Assembly (NCBI GenBank): GCA_014338405.1
Contig: JTDE01001007.1
Span: forward strand, 8,976-72,975
Direction of reading: 5' to 3'
From: Paragonimus skrjabini miyazakii
Taxonomy: Eukaryota > Platyhelminthes > Trematoda > Plagiorchiida > Troglotrematidae
DNA length: 64,000 nucleotides
Below are positions 1-12,799 of this stretch, piece after piece; position 1 is the first letter of the stretch; every line of letters begins with the position of its first letter. The notes below the pieces were generated by a model. It did no database searches, was not told where the DNA came from, and was given only the letters and a program-made list of their open reading frames with translations. Both the position numbers and the translations under genes were made by a program.

Positions 1-1327
1 GATATAAGTGACAGCGAATCCGAATCAATCTTGCGATTTTTACGGTCCTGATTCAATTATTTCACTCACTGCACAGTCACATGGTGACGAGGTTCACGCC
101 ACCGATCCCGATCAGTCTCTATCTCACTTGGTGTCTCCAATCACAAACATAGAGAGTCATATGAATTAAATACTGAGATGCGTATGCTATCTGCGGCCAT
201 TAAACCACTGGCAACTGTCTTCATTTGATCACACATCTACCTATCACCACACGCTAGAGGCTGCAGGTCCGGTAAAGGCTGCTTGATCAAAAACAATAAA
301 AATTCCTGTTCTCACATCACAATGTTAACTGCAGTCTGAAATAGGAGGGTGCGTACGAGCTAGATATTGTTACATCGCTCAAACTTTGACAAAAGCCGCC
401 GAGGTAACCGGACTTGTCCATGCCACCGTATGGTTAATTGCCGAATTCCTTGCTGCTGAGCTATAATAACGGACTGCCAGTTGAAAACCTTAGCGTTTGA
501 CCAAACTGTCTAAGTTTTGGCGCCTTCAGAAGCTAAATGAAGTGATGAGTTTGACTGTTGCTATTAACTGTTTGGTGGTTGGCCTCATTGCGTAGGAAGC
601 GATGGTTGTATACTCATCCGTGTCAGTGGATGTTTGTAAACGACCGCCATGTGGACTGTCGAATACGTGAAAATAGTTTGTGTTTCCAATATTTCCACGT
701 CTACTGGTTGTAGAACTATACCACTCCAACGGTTGTTTCATTTGCGTGTCACTTTTGCGACAAGAAGACGTCTCTTTGTTTTCAGAAATGACCTGCGTTA
801 GCGAAATCCGCCCCAGTTTTGAGCTAGGGTCTCATTTCTTTCACTTCACCTCATTAATCTTTTTCATTGTCGACTTCAACTCTGGTTAGCGACTTCGTAG
901 TTTCATTATCTAGGAGTAACTCGGCGCAATCATGACAGACAAATCACTTTGCATCGCACCTTATAGCGTGAGGTAGTATATATCTGACTGCCGATAACCC
1001 AGCCAAAAAGTCGCGACATGAAAACAAGACAGAATTCATAATTAATACACGTTTATCAATTCATAGTTTTGAGGGTAGAATACTTCCCAGTTGCCCAGGC
1101 CGAAGAAGGGCACTGGATTGAGGGTCCAACCCGAAGTTTCCGGTTCAAAAGAAACCCAATTCACAATGCAGCGAGGCAAAGCGAAGAGTTACCAGTCCAT
1201 TTGGGCCGGTGACCGGTAGTGTTTCGGTTTGTACGCCTTTCGGATGAAGTTCATCTATCCAGGATACCCGATGCACCTTGCAGGAGGTTGCAACGGGAGC
1301 AGCATATCACTTCAAGGATTCACAAAC
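1..1327. other. No gene seen; upstream DNA or intron 1 of the Rab27 gene
   Basis: Mixed-composition sequence with only short open frames on both strands, none resembling a known protein. If the missing first exon of the Rab27 gene lies left of the window, this is intronic; otherwise it is intergenic. The sequence does not decide between the two. Confidence 0.5.
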
Positions 1328-1970
1328 GAAAGCAGATCTCATAAGAAGTCAGTTGTGCGAACAGCTTTTTTCGGTAATTCTCATCGGGCTTTTTACAATT
1401 ACATAGGGTACATGCGTTTTATATATGAAAGATATGAAAGATAAAGCCCATTTCCAGTGCTATCGGTTCACATCTAATTAACACAGGTCATCAAATTGAG
1501 CCGGGTGAAGCTTTCCGAGTCATCTACAAGGTTCGCCAAGCCCACTCCAGAGCTGTCAGATTGCGACTGTTATCAACGGCCGAGGCAATTGCCATCAAAC
1601 TCTACAACCCCTGTCTGTGTGCCCAAAAACAGTTCGTACAGGCCCTACATCTCCCTTGGCCAACTATTCCACAGCCACTTGAAACCCAAGCAGGCGTGAA
1701 CCACTTAACACCGCCAAAAGCATGTCTCACAACAGGCACGAGTGATAATGCCACACATTCACCAACACTCCCAACCCCCTCCAGTAGACTGTGATCCGCC
1801 CCATATCTATGATTCCAATGACCTATTTGACTTCCTCCAATCTTCATATATAAAACGCATGTACCCTGTGTAATTGTAAAAAGCCCGATGAGAATTACCG
1901 AAAACAGCTGTTTGCATAACTAACTTCTTCTGAATTCTATGGGAATCTGGAAACGATTGAAAGCAGATCT
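1328..1970. repeat. Inverted-repeat (MITE- or foldback-like) element flanked by a 12-base direct repeat
   Basis: The left arm (1341-1428) and the reverse complement of the right arm (1843-1931) align over about 89 bases with roughly six mismatches. The core shared string includes 'cggtaattctcatcgggctt'. The interior is about 414 bases with no recognisable protein. The 12-mer gaaagcagatct occurs in direct orientation at 1328-1339, just outside the left arm, and at 1959-1970, 27 bases outside the right arm. That placement looks like a target-site duplication around an inserted unit. It could be a non-autonomous DNA transposon, or two copies of a dispersed repeat joined head-to-head (for example by twin priming). 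The arms are seen directly; the element class is inference. Confidence 0.7.
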
Positions 1971-3594
1971 GTCCAGCCGGGGAGTCTGAAATCGACAGGG
2001 CTGTTGAGACACATGCCTTTTGTTAGACCCTAGATTCTTCGATTGGCGTTCAGCCATCCAAGTTGTCCGGCACACCTTGCGTATCCGTGGGAGCCGGTGA
2101 TCACCTGAGTGATCCGTACGCCTTGCACAGAGTTTGTCCATGGTTTACGGAGACTGAAGATGTCAGTACGCCATATGAAGAGCGCGTCAGACGGACGGCA
2201 TGCTGCTCGGGAGCCCGTGTGCTTTCGTTGGGGCAACTGAAACCCTTTTGTGGCGAAGTAACATATGCCATGACGTAACACCGTCAAAGAGTTTATGTAG
2301 AAGACCGGGCTATCAACCGTGGATCTACCACGCCCTAGTAGTATCACCGCTTACTGTCTACGATTGCCTATTCACCTGAAGAACCCCGCTTATTTCGCAG
2401 TTAGCTCCTACGTGGAAGATCATTCCTTAATCTGAAACCCGGGGACGCGCCCGGTGACGTTGAGTTAGCTTACTCGTTTACTTGGGTACCGGGCAAAGTA
2501 ATCCAAACCAAAGGAAGGTAGGTGAACAACCTACAGCTTAGTAGTCTGATTGTGGGATTCTTCTGCACCACTCACATTACATGCGCTGCTGGTATGTTGG
2601 GGGCATTGTAAGATGCTTTTTCAAGTGGTTCTTTCTTCACCAACGCTTGTTGGCAATGTGAGGCTACCGAAGATTTTGATAAATTTGTTAGCATATCTGT
2701 AGAGGATACTTTTGATGTAATTTTATGCTCAGATCTTTATCAGCTGATGCCATTTTGGGGCTCTTAAAAATGCAATAAAACGTAACAGTGAAATCACCAT
2801 AATCGATACTGTTTTATGGTCGTACGGGTATTTTGCTATCCTTTATGCTTCAAAACATCTCCGTGTTCTATCTGCAAGTTGCTGTTTTGGCTCAAGAATA
2901 GCGCCCTATTTGCAAGACACTTCGTAATTCGTCATTTGAATTCCGTGCTCAGATGACTTTGCGTTCTCCTCTGCAACAGTTACTTCACTAGGCACAGATT
3001 AGCTTTGGTATAGTAGTTGCGAGCCGGACTCAACCACCTAATTTTTCGTAGTTTTATGTTGCATGCATACTTTAATGTATAATGATTATTATTGAAGTCC
3101 ATAGAACGTATATATCAGCATTTGCTCCACGGATTTCTCCTTGCCTTTTGAGAGCTTCGTGTTTATAGTCAGCATTACTGAGGATCTTCTAAATTTCGTT
3201 TAAGATAAGTTAACAGACCTCGTACATGATGCCACTATATTCCCACCCTCGCGCCAGATCAGTTATTCCCCCAACTATATTTCGTCATCGCTAGTTGGAT
3301 GCGATTCGATAGGCGTTTAGCAACCTTGCACAAAATGTTATGTGAGATGAGACTTGCCTCACTTGTTAATGGTCTTCCTGGAATGTAGCTGATAAAGTCA
3401 GATTTTCGACGATGGTAGTCGCTGCGGAGTAACATGATTTCGTATTTGCAATGTAGCATCTTTTCCATTGTTTCTTTAGCGATATTTTGTTGATGACGGG
3501 GTCATTTCACTTTGTCAAATTTCAACCGTGCGTTGCCGATATTTAAAGATTTACATGTAGATCCAATAACACCAACAATTGATCGCAGCTGTCG
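1971..3594. other. No gene seen
   Basis: No recognisable coding sequence, RNA gene or repeat. Open frames here are short and do not resemble known families. Confidence 0.5.
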
Positions 3595-3790
3595 CATTCC
3601 CATAGACTTTCCAGTCGTGCCCTTTCGAAAAGAAGCATTAGACTCTAGTTTCGCTCTCATTAGGGCTCGTCAGTAGTGCATATCCTCGTCACTTCCGGGA
3701 CTAGAACCACGGCTACGCTTTCATGAGGCAACCTTGTTGACCACTGTGCCATTCACCTCATATTGGGCACGACCGAATTATCATATATGA
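3595..3790 (-). repeat. tRNA-derived SINE, family A (copy 1)
   Basis: On the - strand an A-box-like string (TGGCACAGTGG, 3741-3751) is followed about 33 bases on by a B-box-like string (GGTTCTAGTCC, 3708-3718), the spacing of an internal RNA polymerase III promoter. A downstream body contains a segment recurring at 15.2, 15.8, 18.8, 38.5 and 56.5 kb, recognisable by 'gcttcttttcgaaa' and by 'gcactactgacgag' or variants. Recurrence plus a tRNA-like head marks it as a SINE. No intact tRNA cloverleaf is formed. The exact 5' and 3' ends are not resolved. Confidence 0.65.
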
Positions 3791-3989
3791 GCACACAACC
3801 ACTTTCGCTTCTGATTAATAATCTATGTGATTAGTTGTGGGTGATGTTAAATCTGTTTAAAAATAAAAATCCCTTACTCATCAGTTAGAGATTTTTTTCT
3901 ACAATGCCACCACCGGCCGTGGTACAACCACCTTATGTAAACAACGCTATCTGTCGTAACCAGTATGTCACCACCTGATGTGTTGACAC

Positions 3990-4028
<39 letters not shown>

Positions 4029-4270
4029 GTAATAATAACAATAAAGGACCGAATTATATCAGTGATTCACGCTGACGTTTAACTGTTATACGAACATGAA
4101 AAAAGTAAGATGTAGCTATGAAGGAAAGAAATAATGTGGAGGGGACTTAGCTACTGAAGCAAGTATGTATGTACTAAAACATACAATATCAGTGTGCTCA
4201 TACCGTGCAAACAAACAATCGAGTCAGGAGTGAAAGTAAAACGTTGATGCCGGTCACTGTCAGTGTTCGG
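3990..4270 (-). repeat. (TAA)n microsatellite joined to a dispersed repeat (family R2, copy 1)
   Basis: A (taa)n tract at about 3990-4044, with a few interruptions, runs directly into a sequence that matches 7403-7672. Shared landmarks are 'atcagtg..tc.c.ctgacg.tt', 'cataccgtgcaaacaaaca' (here) or its variant (there), and 'gagtgaaagtaa' or variant. Read on the - strand, the repeat ends in a trinucleotide tail, as some LINEs and SINEs do, so the - strand is the likely sense strand. No coding potential is seen. Confidence 0.6.
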
Positions 4271-7200
4271 AATCGGATCACACACGGGTGATGCGAAACT
4301 CGTACAGCGATATGATACTTTAATCCTAAAGCAGCCTTATTTTGTATGACTTGTAAACAAGTAACCTCAGTTTGCTATAAATCTCAACATTTTCTTGTTA
4401 TACAGGTTTCTGTAGAGAATGCTATGGACATTAATCTGTAACATAAACGAGTGAATAAGGCAAAGTAATTAGTCACCTGAGGTGCCCCACTGTACGGCAC
4501 AGTGATTATAGATTTGATACTAGTAGGCCGTCTAATTCAAGAATTATTTCACCAAAAATAGATAGTCTGGATAAGACGAACTGAGTAATGAGAGTTCCAA
4601 CATTTAATAGCTAATTACATCTTGTTTGTGCGTCTTCATCACTAGGTTCTACAATCTTGTGTTAACCAGTTACTTGCCGTTGGTTTACTATGAAATTTGC
4701 ATGTTTCTACTCGCTGACAGTCAGCTTTGGCGTACGTATGTCGTACGTTTTGGTGTAATGTGCAGTAACTCATCGGTTATTTGAAGTAGCGATCAGACTT
4801 GTGCACTGCATCGACCCAGAAAGCTATACAAACTAGCGCTTGGGTCCCAGCAGGTACAACCATACGAAACAGGCCAAAAGTGAACAGTAGGGTGGAAAAC
4901 AACTATCCTTGTAGGATCGTGTGTCAACTTACCCACTTCCCAAGAGTACATGCATGGTGAAGCACGAGTCTATGACTTTGTAATGCAATTTTTGTTGTTT
5001 GGGCACTGGTGCCTTCTGAGCGAAGAGGAGAGGTAAAAAAGATACTCTCAGACGAAATAACACTATGGTTGTCAGGCGGTTGATCCTGACCGCCGGCGTA
5101 TTATCTGATACGGTCGGAACACTTTTAGTATTAAAAGTCTGATATAACTTCGAATACATCCAATGCTCGCGTTAGTGACCAGATCTCGTTGCCAAGCTAG
5201 TCAGACTTGGGTCATTGGCTCCGGGTGATGTCCTTCAAAGTTCTGCATCCTGTTATCTTCAAGGTGGGACTTTTGAGTCAAAGACCCTTCCAAACACTCC
5301 TTAAGCCACCTCCCCACTGCGGCATAAAAAACCGTAAATTACCGAAATTTTCCATTCTCCCGACAATTACATTGTTCATCCATTACTAAATTCTCGTTCC
5401 GTTTTGCCTTTCCATTTCTCTGCTTTTCTTATGCATTTGGGTAATGATTCCCTCTTTAAAGCCAAGGTAGCTGGTCAACCTCGATGTTTTCATTGTCCGT
5501 ACTGTCCGACAAGTTGGTCAGTAAACTGCTTTCCAAGTACTTTCTCAAGTCTGGCTCTTGGCGTATGTTGTACCTCTGGGGGCACATGTATTATTATGAC
5601 TTCGTTAGTCATTTGAGTTCACCTCTATGTTGGTGATGAAAAAATTCTTCTTCAAAGTATCTAACAGAGTAAAAGTTGAACCGCTGTGTTGGTCGCACTA
5701 AGTTCCAAAGCGGAACAATGGTTACTCGGTTGGCTCCGAGCGACACACCGATTAACGTCTATTAAAGCATATCAGAGAAGCGTTGTACACTCATCACAGC
5801 GGTATATGTTCCAGTGGACACTTCCAGGTGCCACCAAAAATGCGTTGAACGAAATCCTTGTTGGCCATCTGAAACAGTCTGAACGTTGACATCATCAGGT
5901 TGAGCTGGGTGGTATATTTGGTGTCCAGCCACAACGTACTGACGGTGATGAGAAACCACTGCAGATACGCTCCCCTAGCTATCCCTATATTTTGAATACC
6001 GCATTTCAGCACAGAAAGAAGCATTTTGTCATATGAAGCGCATTCTTTACATCTCGGTCAGTGATGCAATTCGATAATATAAGTCAGCTAGAGGTGACGC
6101 CACTCTGTTAGAGTGTGTCGTGTACTTTAGAAGTCACATAGTCTCGGATCATGCTGTTGTACGTCCCCGTTTCGCTCCATCATTTGTTCAAAGACCATAC
6201 ATTTGTAAACATAGGATAACTATTTGGCATTTGAGCGAAGAGTGTGTAAAGAACACATAACAGAAAGCACTGGTAAACAAGTTACCCAGTTCTGTTCAGG
6301 CGGGATAACCCAACAAACGCTGAGACCATATGACAACAACTACGAAAGCATGCTATGGAGAAGTTTGTATCGAAATAGTTGTGAATTTGCAGCATAACTA
6401 TATCTCTGTCACTTCAGCGAACCTTGTGAACAACCGTCGCTCTATTTCACATGGCTATGAATATCTTGACGACTGTTGAGAACCTAAATGCACGCTGGTT
6501 AAAAGCTTACACAAAAACGGTGAACACTACTTAATCGACCGCTCGAAAGACGTGAAACTAGCCTTTTTGCCCGAAATTAGCAGAATACTATTTTCACTTT
6601 TTCTTGCTTGTGCTAGTCGTCGAGTCGGTGTTAGTGAGGTCATGTGTGAAAAAAATGGTTCATTTATCACCAGCCAGACGCGCCGACTTGACTGGTCGGT
6701 TAAATATTTTAAGGAACATTTCAGCGGGTTCCAGTCGGTCGTATAGATGATGTGACCACAATGGTCATTTATTGAGTTCCCGACTATCCTTTGTCGGGAA
6801 CAGAAGTGGCCATGTAGCTTAAATTGTTTAGGCTTCACGAGGTTGGTGGACCAGATCTTTCTTCTAATTATTCTTTGAAAAATAGTAGAGAGAGGTTGGT
6901 ATCAGAACTATCCAAACTTTTTGTTATAGCTTACCTGGGAAACTAGAGAAGTGTTTCGTGATTGGTGATTGTCAGCAGTTGTTTCCATCTTCAAAATAAG
7001 GACTAATACTCTGTATGTCAATCACAAGGGCACCAGTTTCGTCTCCATCTCGTTCCAGTTGCTCACTAATGTTATACTATGGCGGCTAACTAAACCCAGG
7101 GGAAGTTAGATGCGTGAAGAACAGACAGGAATCTGATCCACTGAGGGTGTAGTGACAACGTTTTTACCCTGTGACACGTCTTGCAGCATTGTCACTCTTG

Positions 7201-7399
7201 CAGACAACTGAAGGTCATGGACATTTCAGCCTTAAAGACTATAGTTGGTTCGGTTGCTTCAACATTCACTGGAGGGGCATCGGTCGCAAAGGAGTATCAG
7301 AGGAAAGCGCCAATCTGTTAAGATTAGTGTGTTCACTGTGCTAGCAGAATGGGATTCTCCAAACAGCTATCTTGGATGAGTATCACTTCTAGTGGTTGT
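4271..7399. other. No gene seen
   Basis: About 3.1 kb with short open frames only. Two places superficially resemble the missing first Rab27 exon (near 4830-4852 and 5415-5442), but neither fits in length, and the first has no in-frame start. No RNA gene or recognised repeat. Confidence 0.5.
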
Positions 7400-7672
7400 C
7401 GCCATCATCATCATCATCATCGTAATATATGGCAATACATCAGTGTTTCTCACTGACGCTTAATTGCCGCACAACCATGAAGGAAAAGCAAACCCTGCAC
7501 AGGAAGTGAAAAGGAAAAAAGTAGAGGAAAAGTAACCTAACCATTAAGAATATCTACGTCTGTATTCAAACACTCAACATCAAAGTGCCCATACCTTGCA
7601 AACAAACAGCCGAGCTATAAGTGGAAGTAAGGCGTCATCAGCAAGACGGCTTGTCACCAGGGGTGTTCGATA
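7400..7672 (-). repeat. (ATC)n microsatellite joined to dispersed repeat R2 (copy 2)
   Basis: A short (atc)n tract at 7403-7421 is followed by a diverged copy of the sequence after the (taa)n tract at 3990. The best-conserved stretch is 'cataccttgcaaacaaaca' at about 7592-7610. The two copies have different trinucleotides at the same end, suggesting the element carries a variable microsatellite tail. Confidence 0.55.
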
Positions 7673-10600
7673 TTTTCCTTCGTACAAAATGAAGTGCATC
7701 AAAATATTTGTTCTCGATAAAGCTCATCAAGCTGTTTAGTTATGAAAAACAGATAAAAAGTCAACTGCAAAGCGTGGTATTGTTCAAAATTCACAGTCGT
7801 CTCATTGTTTCACGGCCAGGATGACCAACTACGTCCGTATCGATCGGGTGAGTCAATTAGTTGTCAAGACGGCTGAAATGATTGAACGAACATTTTCTAC
7901 TCTCTCAGGGTCCGGTCACGTAATTGATTGGTAATGGCGCTGACAGTGACCAACGTTAGCCGGCGAGTGAGTTCTAATCGGTTTTTCGGGGCTCTCTTGG
8001 GAACAGTGAATGGCTTGATGCTTGCAGTCAGCTAGTTGATCTAAAACGGCATTCGTGATTAATTCCCGTTCACTTATCATGATCCATGCTGAATAATTCT
8101 TGTGAACAACTACAGTGTCGTACGACCCACATAATTTGTTGAACGATCGAACGATTAAGGACCTGAATAAAGAAGAAAATCCAAACGGTTACGCACGTAC
8201 ATGCTGTTCGATCCACCTGTCTTATAAACGAGGATAGCCGTTACACAGGTTTCTGTTCTCTTGGTTGGCCTGCACTTATACTCTATGAGCCGATGGGCAA
8301 CTATGCATTCCGTCGTTTTCACTTGTTGCCGATAGGTTTATAGTGCAGTAGATCATTCCTTAATTTATAATGGTTGTGAACTTGACTAGGGATAGTGTGG
8401 CTCAAGCCGCCGCTGACCGCAGCGGTGACGCAGAAAATTCTAGAAGAAAATATAATTTTTTTTTAAGGTTGTTGATTGTTAGTTAACTGCTTTACAGCCA
8501 AAAAATCAGAAACAGTCGGCCTAAACCGGCGCATCAATATACTATGCAAATGACAGTACCGTACGCGACGGCACTATCTGCAACTAACTACAGTGCGGTT
8601 AATATGGATTAAAGAACGTCATGAAGAACGCTCACACCTATTTGCGGAACGAGGATTTGGAGGTCGGCAAGTAGCACCAAGAACGAATGGTGTGGGTCTA
8701 GATAGATTTACTTAAGTTTGTCTACGTTGACTAGGTTGAGTCTGTCGAGGTCAAACCGATAACCTACTTGGGTTTTACTTAACGACCAGTAGCGGGACCC
8801 AGAATCCAAGTTGAACGAGATAGATCATAGAGACATTGAAGAAATCTATTTTTTACTGTCTTTGGGCAGTCTGTTGGAACCTACGCAAATGCAACACTCA
8901 AAGTTTGGTTGCTTTAAACGAAATTTCAGATTTTATTGCAGGAAGTTAAGTATCGACTGGGGTTCACTTCACCAGAGAGGCCTCGGACATTTATACAAAG
9001 TGACACACATTCGTTTGACCACATGGCAGTGCTTCGCGTTTCTGAAGGTGCGCATGTCAAAGTTTACGTCAGTATTAGATATAGGATACAGTGTGAGTAA
9101 CGTATATGGGTCTTGGATGGATATCTCTGTGAATCAGCATATGTTGACCGTGTATGTCTCAAAGGTGCTTGCTAAGCCAATCTGTTTTCTTGTATACAGT
9201 GTTTGTTTGCTGAACGGTAGAAGTTGAAAAACAGCAACATTAGTAGGCTTGATGTGGCTTGGTGTGCTCGCGTGATTAGTCGCGGCGTTAAAGATTAGGT
9301 TAGCTTTTGTTTTTCATTAATATCGTCGCGACAAACAACAGCATCCGCACTGTCAGCGATCTGCAAAGGAGGGATGTTGAGAATTATCCATGAAAGAGGA
9401 CAAAGCTACACATGCGGTCAATGATTGTAACGAACTACAGTTCAGTTTGTGTTCATGTACTTAGTTTTGTAGGACTGGATGATACCTGAGTGCTCAGGCT
9501 GAAATGAGCGATTTTTTCAGAGAACTTCACTTATAGCTTGAATGGTAACAGAATAAAGCAAAAGTTTACCATCTGTCGGAGACTAGTAACCAGTAATTTG
9601 GTTGGTGCACTCGTTATGTCGGATCCAACCGACGCGCTTCTGATTATGTCAGAAGCCGGTGATCATCCAACCCTTTATGTCTTTTTCGGATAGGCTGCAG
9701 GTCTTTAGATAGCAAAGAACCTGTGATCACCGAAGTGCTTTGTTCGCCATTCTTCAAGAACTAGCGGAAACTCTTTTGTGACGCTGCCGATTACCGATCA
9801 TACAGCAGCGAGTTAGCTCCGCAATTGTTTCGGGTGTCCCCGGTTGGTTTTAGACAGACTGGGAATAGCTTTTCTGCAAGAGACCTACTACTACGAGACT
9901 TCACGGCAAAAGATGCCATACAATTTAAAAGCTGAAAATTTTGGACGTTTTGAACCACGGTCTTCAGGCTCTCCAGTGGTGGCAACCGATATCTCGCTGA
10001 TAAAGTTGTTGTCCCGGGAAATCAGCCTTCGCTATCATACCTCAATAGACAAAATACTTGCCACAAGAAAGTAACGAACAGTATTTTCTCTTTGAAGGTT
10101 GTGTTTGTTGTTCGAAAGCGTTTCTGAAAGTGGGCCTCGGATCCCATCCGCTCTTAATTTTGCAAAGTGATCGAAGGACGAGTTATGGTACAGCTATTGT
10201 TTTATCATTCTTTTCCACCAACTGATTGTATTTTGACGATCTTTGTCAGTTCCGCACTAACAGATTCAAGGACATCTCGAGTGACGTGCAATCAATAAAC
10301 CTAATAGTGCAGACAAATTAACGGCCAACTGATAGAGAGGCGAAGTTTCATGCGATACTAGAAAAAACATTAAAAGAATTACCAATTCTTGCCTCGGGTC
10401 TGTTAAGCCTGGACCAAACCACATCTATAACTGCCGTTCACGAGCCGACCGATATTAATAAAAGCATGAAAACAAGAAGGCCACACTGTATTTTGCAAGC
10501 CTGGGTGATCAGTTTGGGGAATCATACAACAATAATAGATGATTCACATTATAGGCAACTGTTCGTTATGGTTTCCTCTTGGAACAGGGACAAATCAAGA

Positions 10601-12606
10601 AGATAATCTAAGAGTGGCGTGCGTAAGAAGTATGCCGGGCAGAAATATTTCGTAAATTAAACATCACTTACAACTGATCATGGCTCTTGAATTCCCGTAG
10701 ACTTTTCAGCCAACCTCGGGTTTTGCCTCTGTTACGTGTCGTCGGCATTGTATATCCTTGACACGGCCAGGATTTAAACTCCAGACGCTTTCCCGAAGCG
10801 ACTGTAATGGCCACCGCTTTATTTACTTCTGGAAATTGGCTTATCTGTTTTTTTAAACTTATTTGGCTGTGATTGATGAACAACACAACTAACAAATGAC
10901 AACTTACAACTTACAACAATAAATCCGGATATATTAGACAATCAGTGAGCAGAAAATGAAAGCCCCTTACTGTTAAATCTTTTCTAACAAAAGCTTAGTA
11001 TCCATTAAGACAACTAGTTTCATACTTAGTAAACGTGACTGTATCCTTAAGACTCTCTCATAGGTAATAAAAAATTCGGCTTATCAAATATCTCATTGTT
11101 GAAGGCGTCGTTTGCGTCTTAAGCTAACATAGAAAAAGTTTGTCGTTTGATTCTACTCATCGGTGTTGTTTGCTAACTTCACAGAAGATGTGAGGCTATC
11201 TCAACCCCGGTTTGACGACGGAATTCTCATGCGCCTCCGACTGTTTCGCTGTAGGAATCTTTACAGGTGTATGACTTATCCGCGTCAGCCGGCGTAATGA
11301 CTTGCTCTGTTAGACCGGAGCCTATAACTATCATTGTCGACGGTGGATAGGGCAACTTTCAACTTTTCCAAAAGTGGATGTACACGCGGTTGAATTTGTA
11401 CATTTCTACAACCAGTGTATTTAAAATAACTTACATATTTTATGTTCGATGTGGGTGCAGATAGGGTGAACCACGATGAAGGCGATATGCTAGATATCGT
11501 CCTCTGGTTGCACAATCACGGCCACCCGCATGTCGTACGAAGGAGAGACCTAGTTGAATCCACACTAAAGTTTTCAGCAATCATCACAAGATGTTTTCTA
11601 TTGTATGATGCGCTAGATCACTCATGGGCTGCCAAAACCTACACAGTTACAACCTCAGTAATAGTGATTTGAACCGCTAGTGTGGTACTGGTCATCAATG
11701 TGTTGACCCTACTTGGAACCCAAAAACACAAATGATCGTTTATACATTTAACCTCTTTGTTGATAGCTGACAGGTGGCTGCGTTTGAACTCACTTTTTCA
11801 AAAGAGCACACTTCGGTTCAGGTAACAAGGACGATTTTCGAACCCAAAGCTGTCTCAAATATCCTATTTACGTTTATACCTAAATTGCCGTGCAGCACCA
11901 AATGTTAGTGTGGCGTACAATTTAGATACCCGATCTCATTTACTGACGCCAGCCTGATACATTTTCTGTCTAGATCCTCAAATTCATAATCCAGCCTTTT
12001 GACAATGATATGGATTGCGTTCATTAATGACCTAAAGGTTGCGTGAAGCTTCTCTTTGATACTGAACTCTTTCTGTTTGCTGTTGTGCACTATGCTTCCT
12101 CGGCGTTTGAAGGTGTTTTTTGAAGTGAGTAATACAGAAATATGCTTACCGTGTACATTGGTATTCTGCCCTCTACCGAGTAACTAATACACTAGCTTTC
12201 AGCTCCTCAACATGGGATGCGTTACGAAGAGCAACGAGCAGCATGACAATGAAACGTTGAATCATACATCAATGGACAAGTCTTAGTTGACTTGTTCCGG
12301 CCAGTCAGTGGGGCAGAAGTTACCAAGTGTTACTGACCACTCAACGATGATTACAAAAGGTCCCGGTCAGTGGTCAACCCCTCTCAAAGCCTCACCGCAT
12401 TTTTGTCCTTTTCTGCTCAGTTATTCATTCGGTAAAAATAACCAATTTCTATTGGAAAGGAGACGTCCAAATCTTCTCGGTCTCACAGATGTATAGTCAG
12501 CGAAGTACAAATTACCTCTTCAGTTCTGCTTGATTCGCTCCTATGTTCTTTTTAACTAGACTATATTTCGTTTGCTTATCATTTATTGTCAATTTTATTT
12601 TAACAG
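7673..12606 (+). other. Probable intron 1 of the Rab27 gene; no other gene seen
   Basis: This stretch ends at a good splice acceptor, a T-rich tract followed by 'taacag' with AG at 12605-12606. No recognisable protein or RNA gene on either strand. A 138-codon open frame at 8811-9227 (non-ATG start) does not resemble any family I know and may be chance. Confidence 0.5.
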
Positions 12607-12799
12607 GTGATTCCGCTGTTGGGAAAACTTGCTTTTTGAACAAATACGCTAACAATCAATTCAACCCTCGATTTGCAACAACAGTTGGTGTAGATTTTCA
12701 ACAGAAACGTGTAATTCGTGAGAGTCGGGATGCTGAAGGTTTGCTGGGCCCTAAACAGCGTTTACACCTACAAATGTGGGATACCGCCGGACAAGAACG
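12607..12799 (+). CDS. Rab27-type small GTPase, second coding exon (P-loop, switch I, WDTAGQE)
   Basis: This exon encodes 64 residues of a Rab GTPase, a membrane-associated GTP switch which in the Rab27 subfamily controls docking and exocytosis of secretory and lysosome-related vesicles. Visible are the P-loop GDSAVGKT at the very start, switch I with TTVGVDFQQKRV, and the G3 motif WDTAGQE at the end. Between switch I and the G3 motif is the extra loop (about RESRDAEGLLGPKQR) typical of Rab27 and absent from most Rabs. The acceptor is AG at 12605-12606 and the donor is GT at 12800. The first Gly codon is split, so its first base comes from a missing upstream exon. The last codon (Arg) is also split, giving two bases here and one in the exon at 19086. 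The open frame continues past the donor but loses Rab similarity at once, which supports the splice. Confidence 0.93.

Noticed and set aside
4830..4853. Possible Rab27 first exon ending KLYKLALG before a GT
   Set aside because: One residue short of the expected LIKFLALG pattern, with a weak donor and no in-frame ATG upstream.
5404..5442. Possible Rab27 first exon ending FLMHLG before gtaatg
   Set aside because: Spacing is one residue too long, and the residues before it do not resemble a Rab N-terminus.
8811..9227. 138-codon open frame
   Set aside because: Starts with TTG, shows no recognisable motif and has no splice context.
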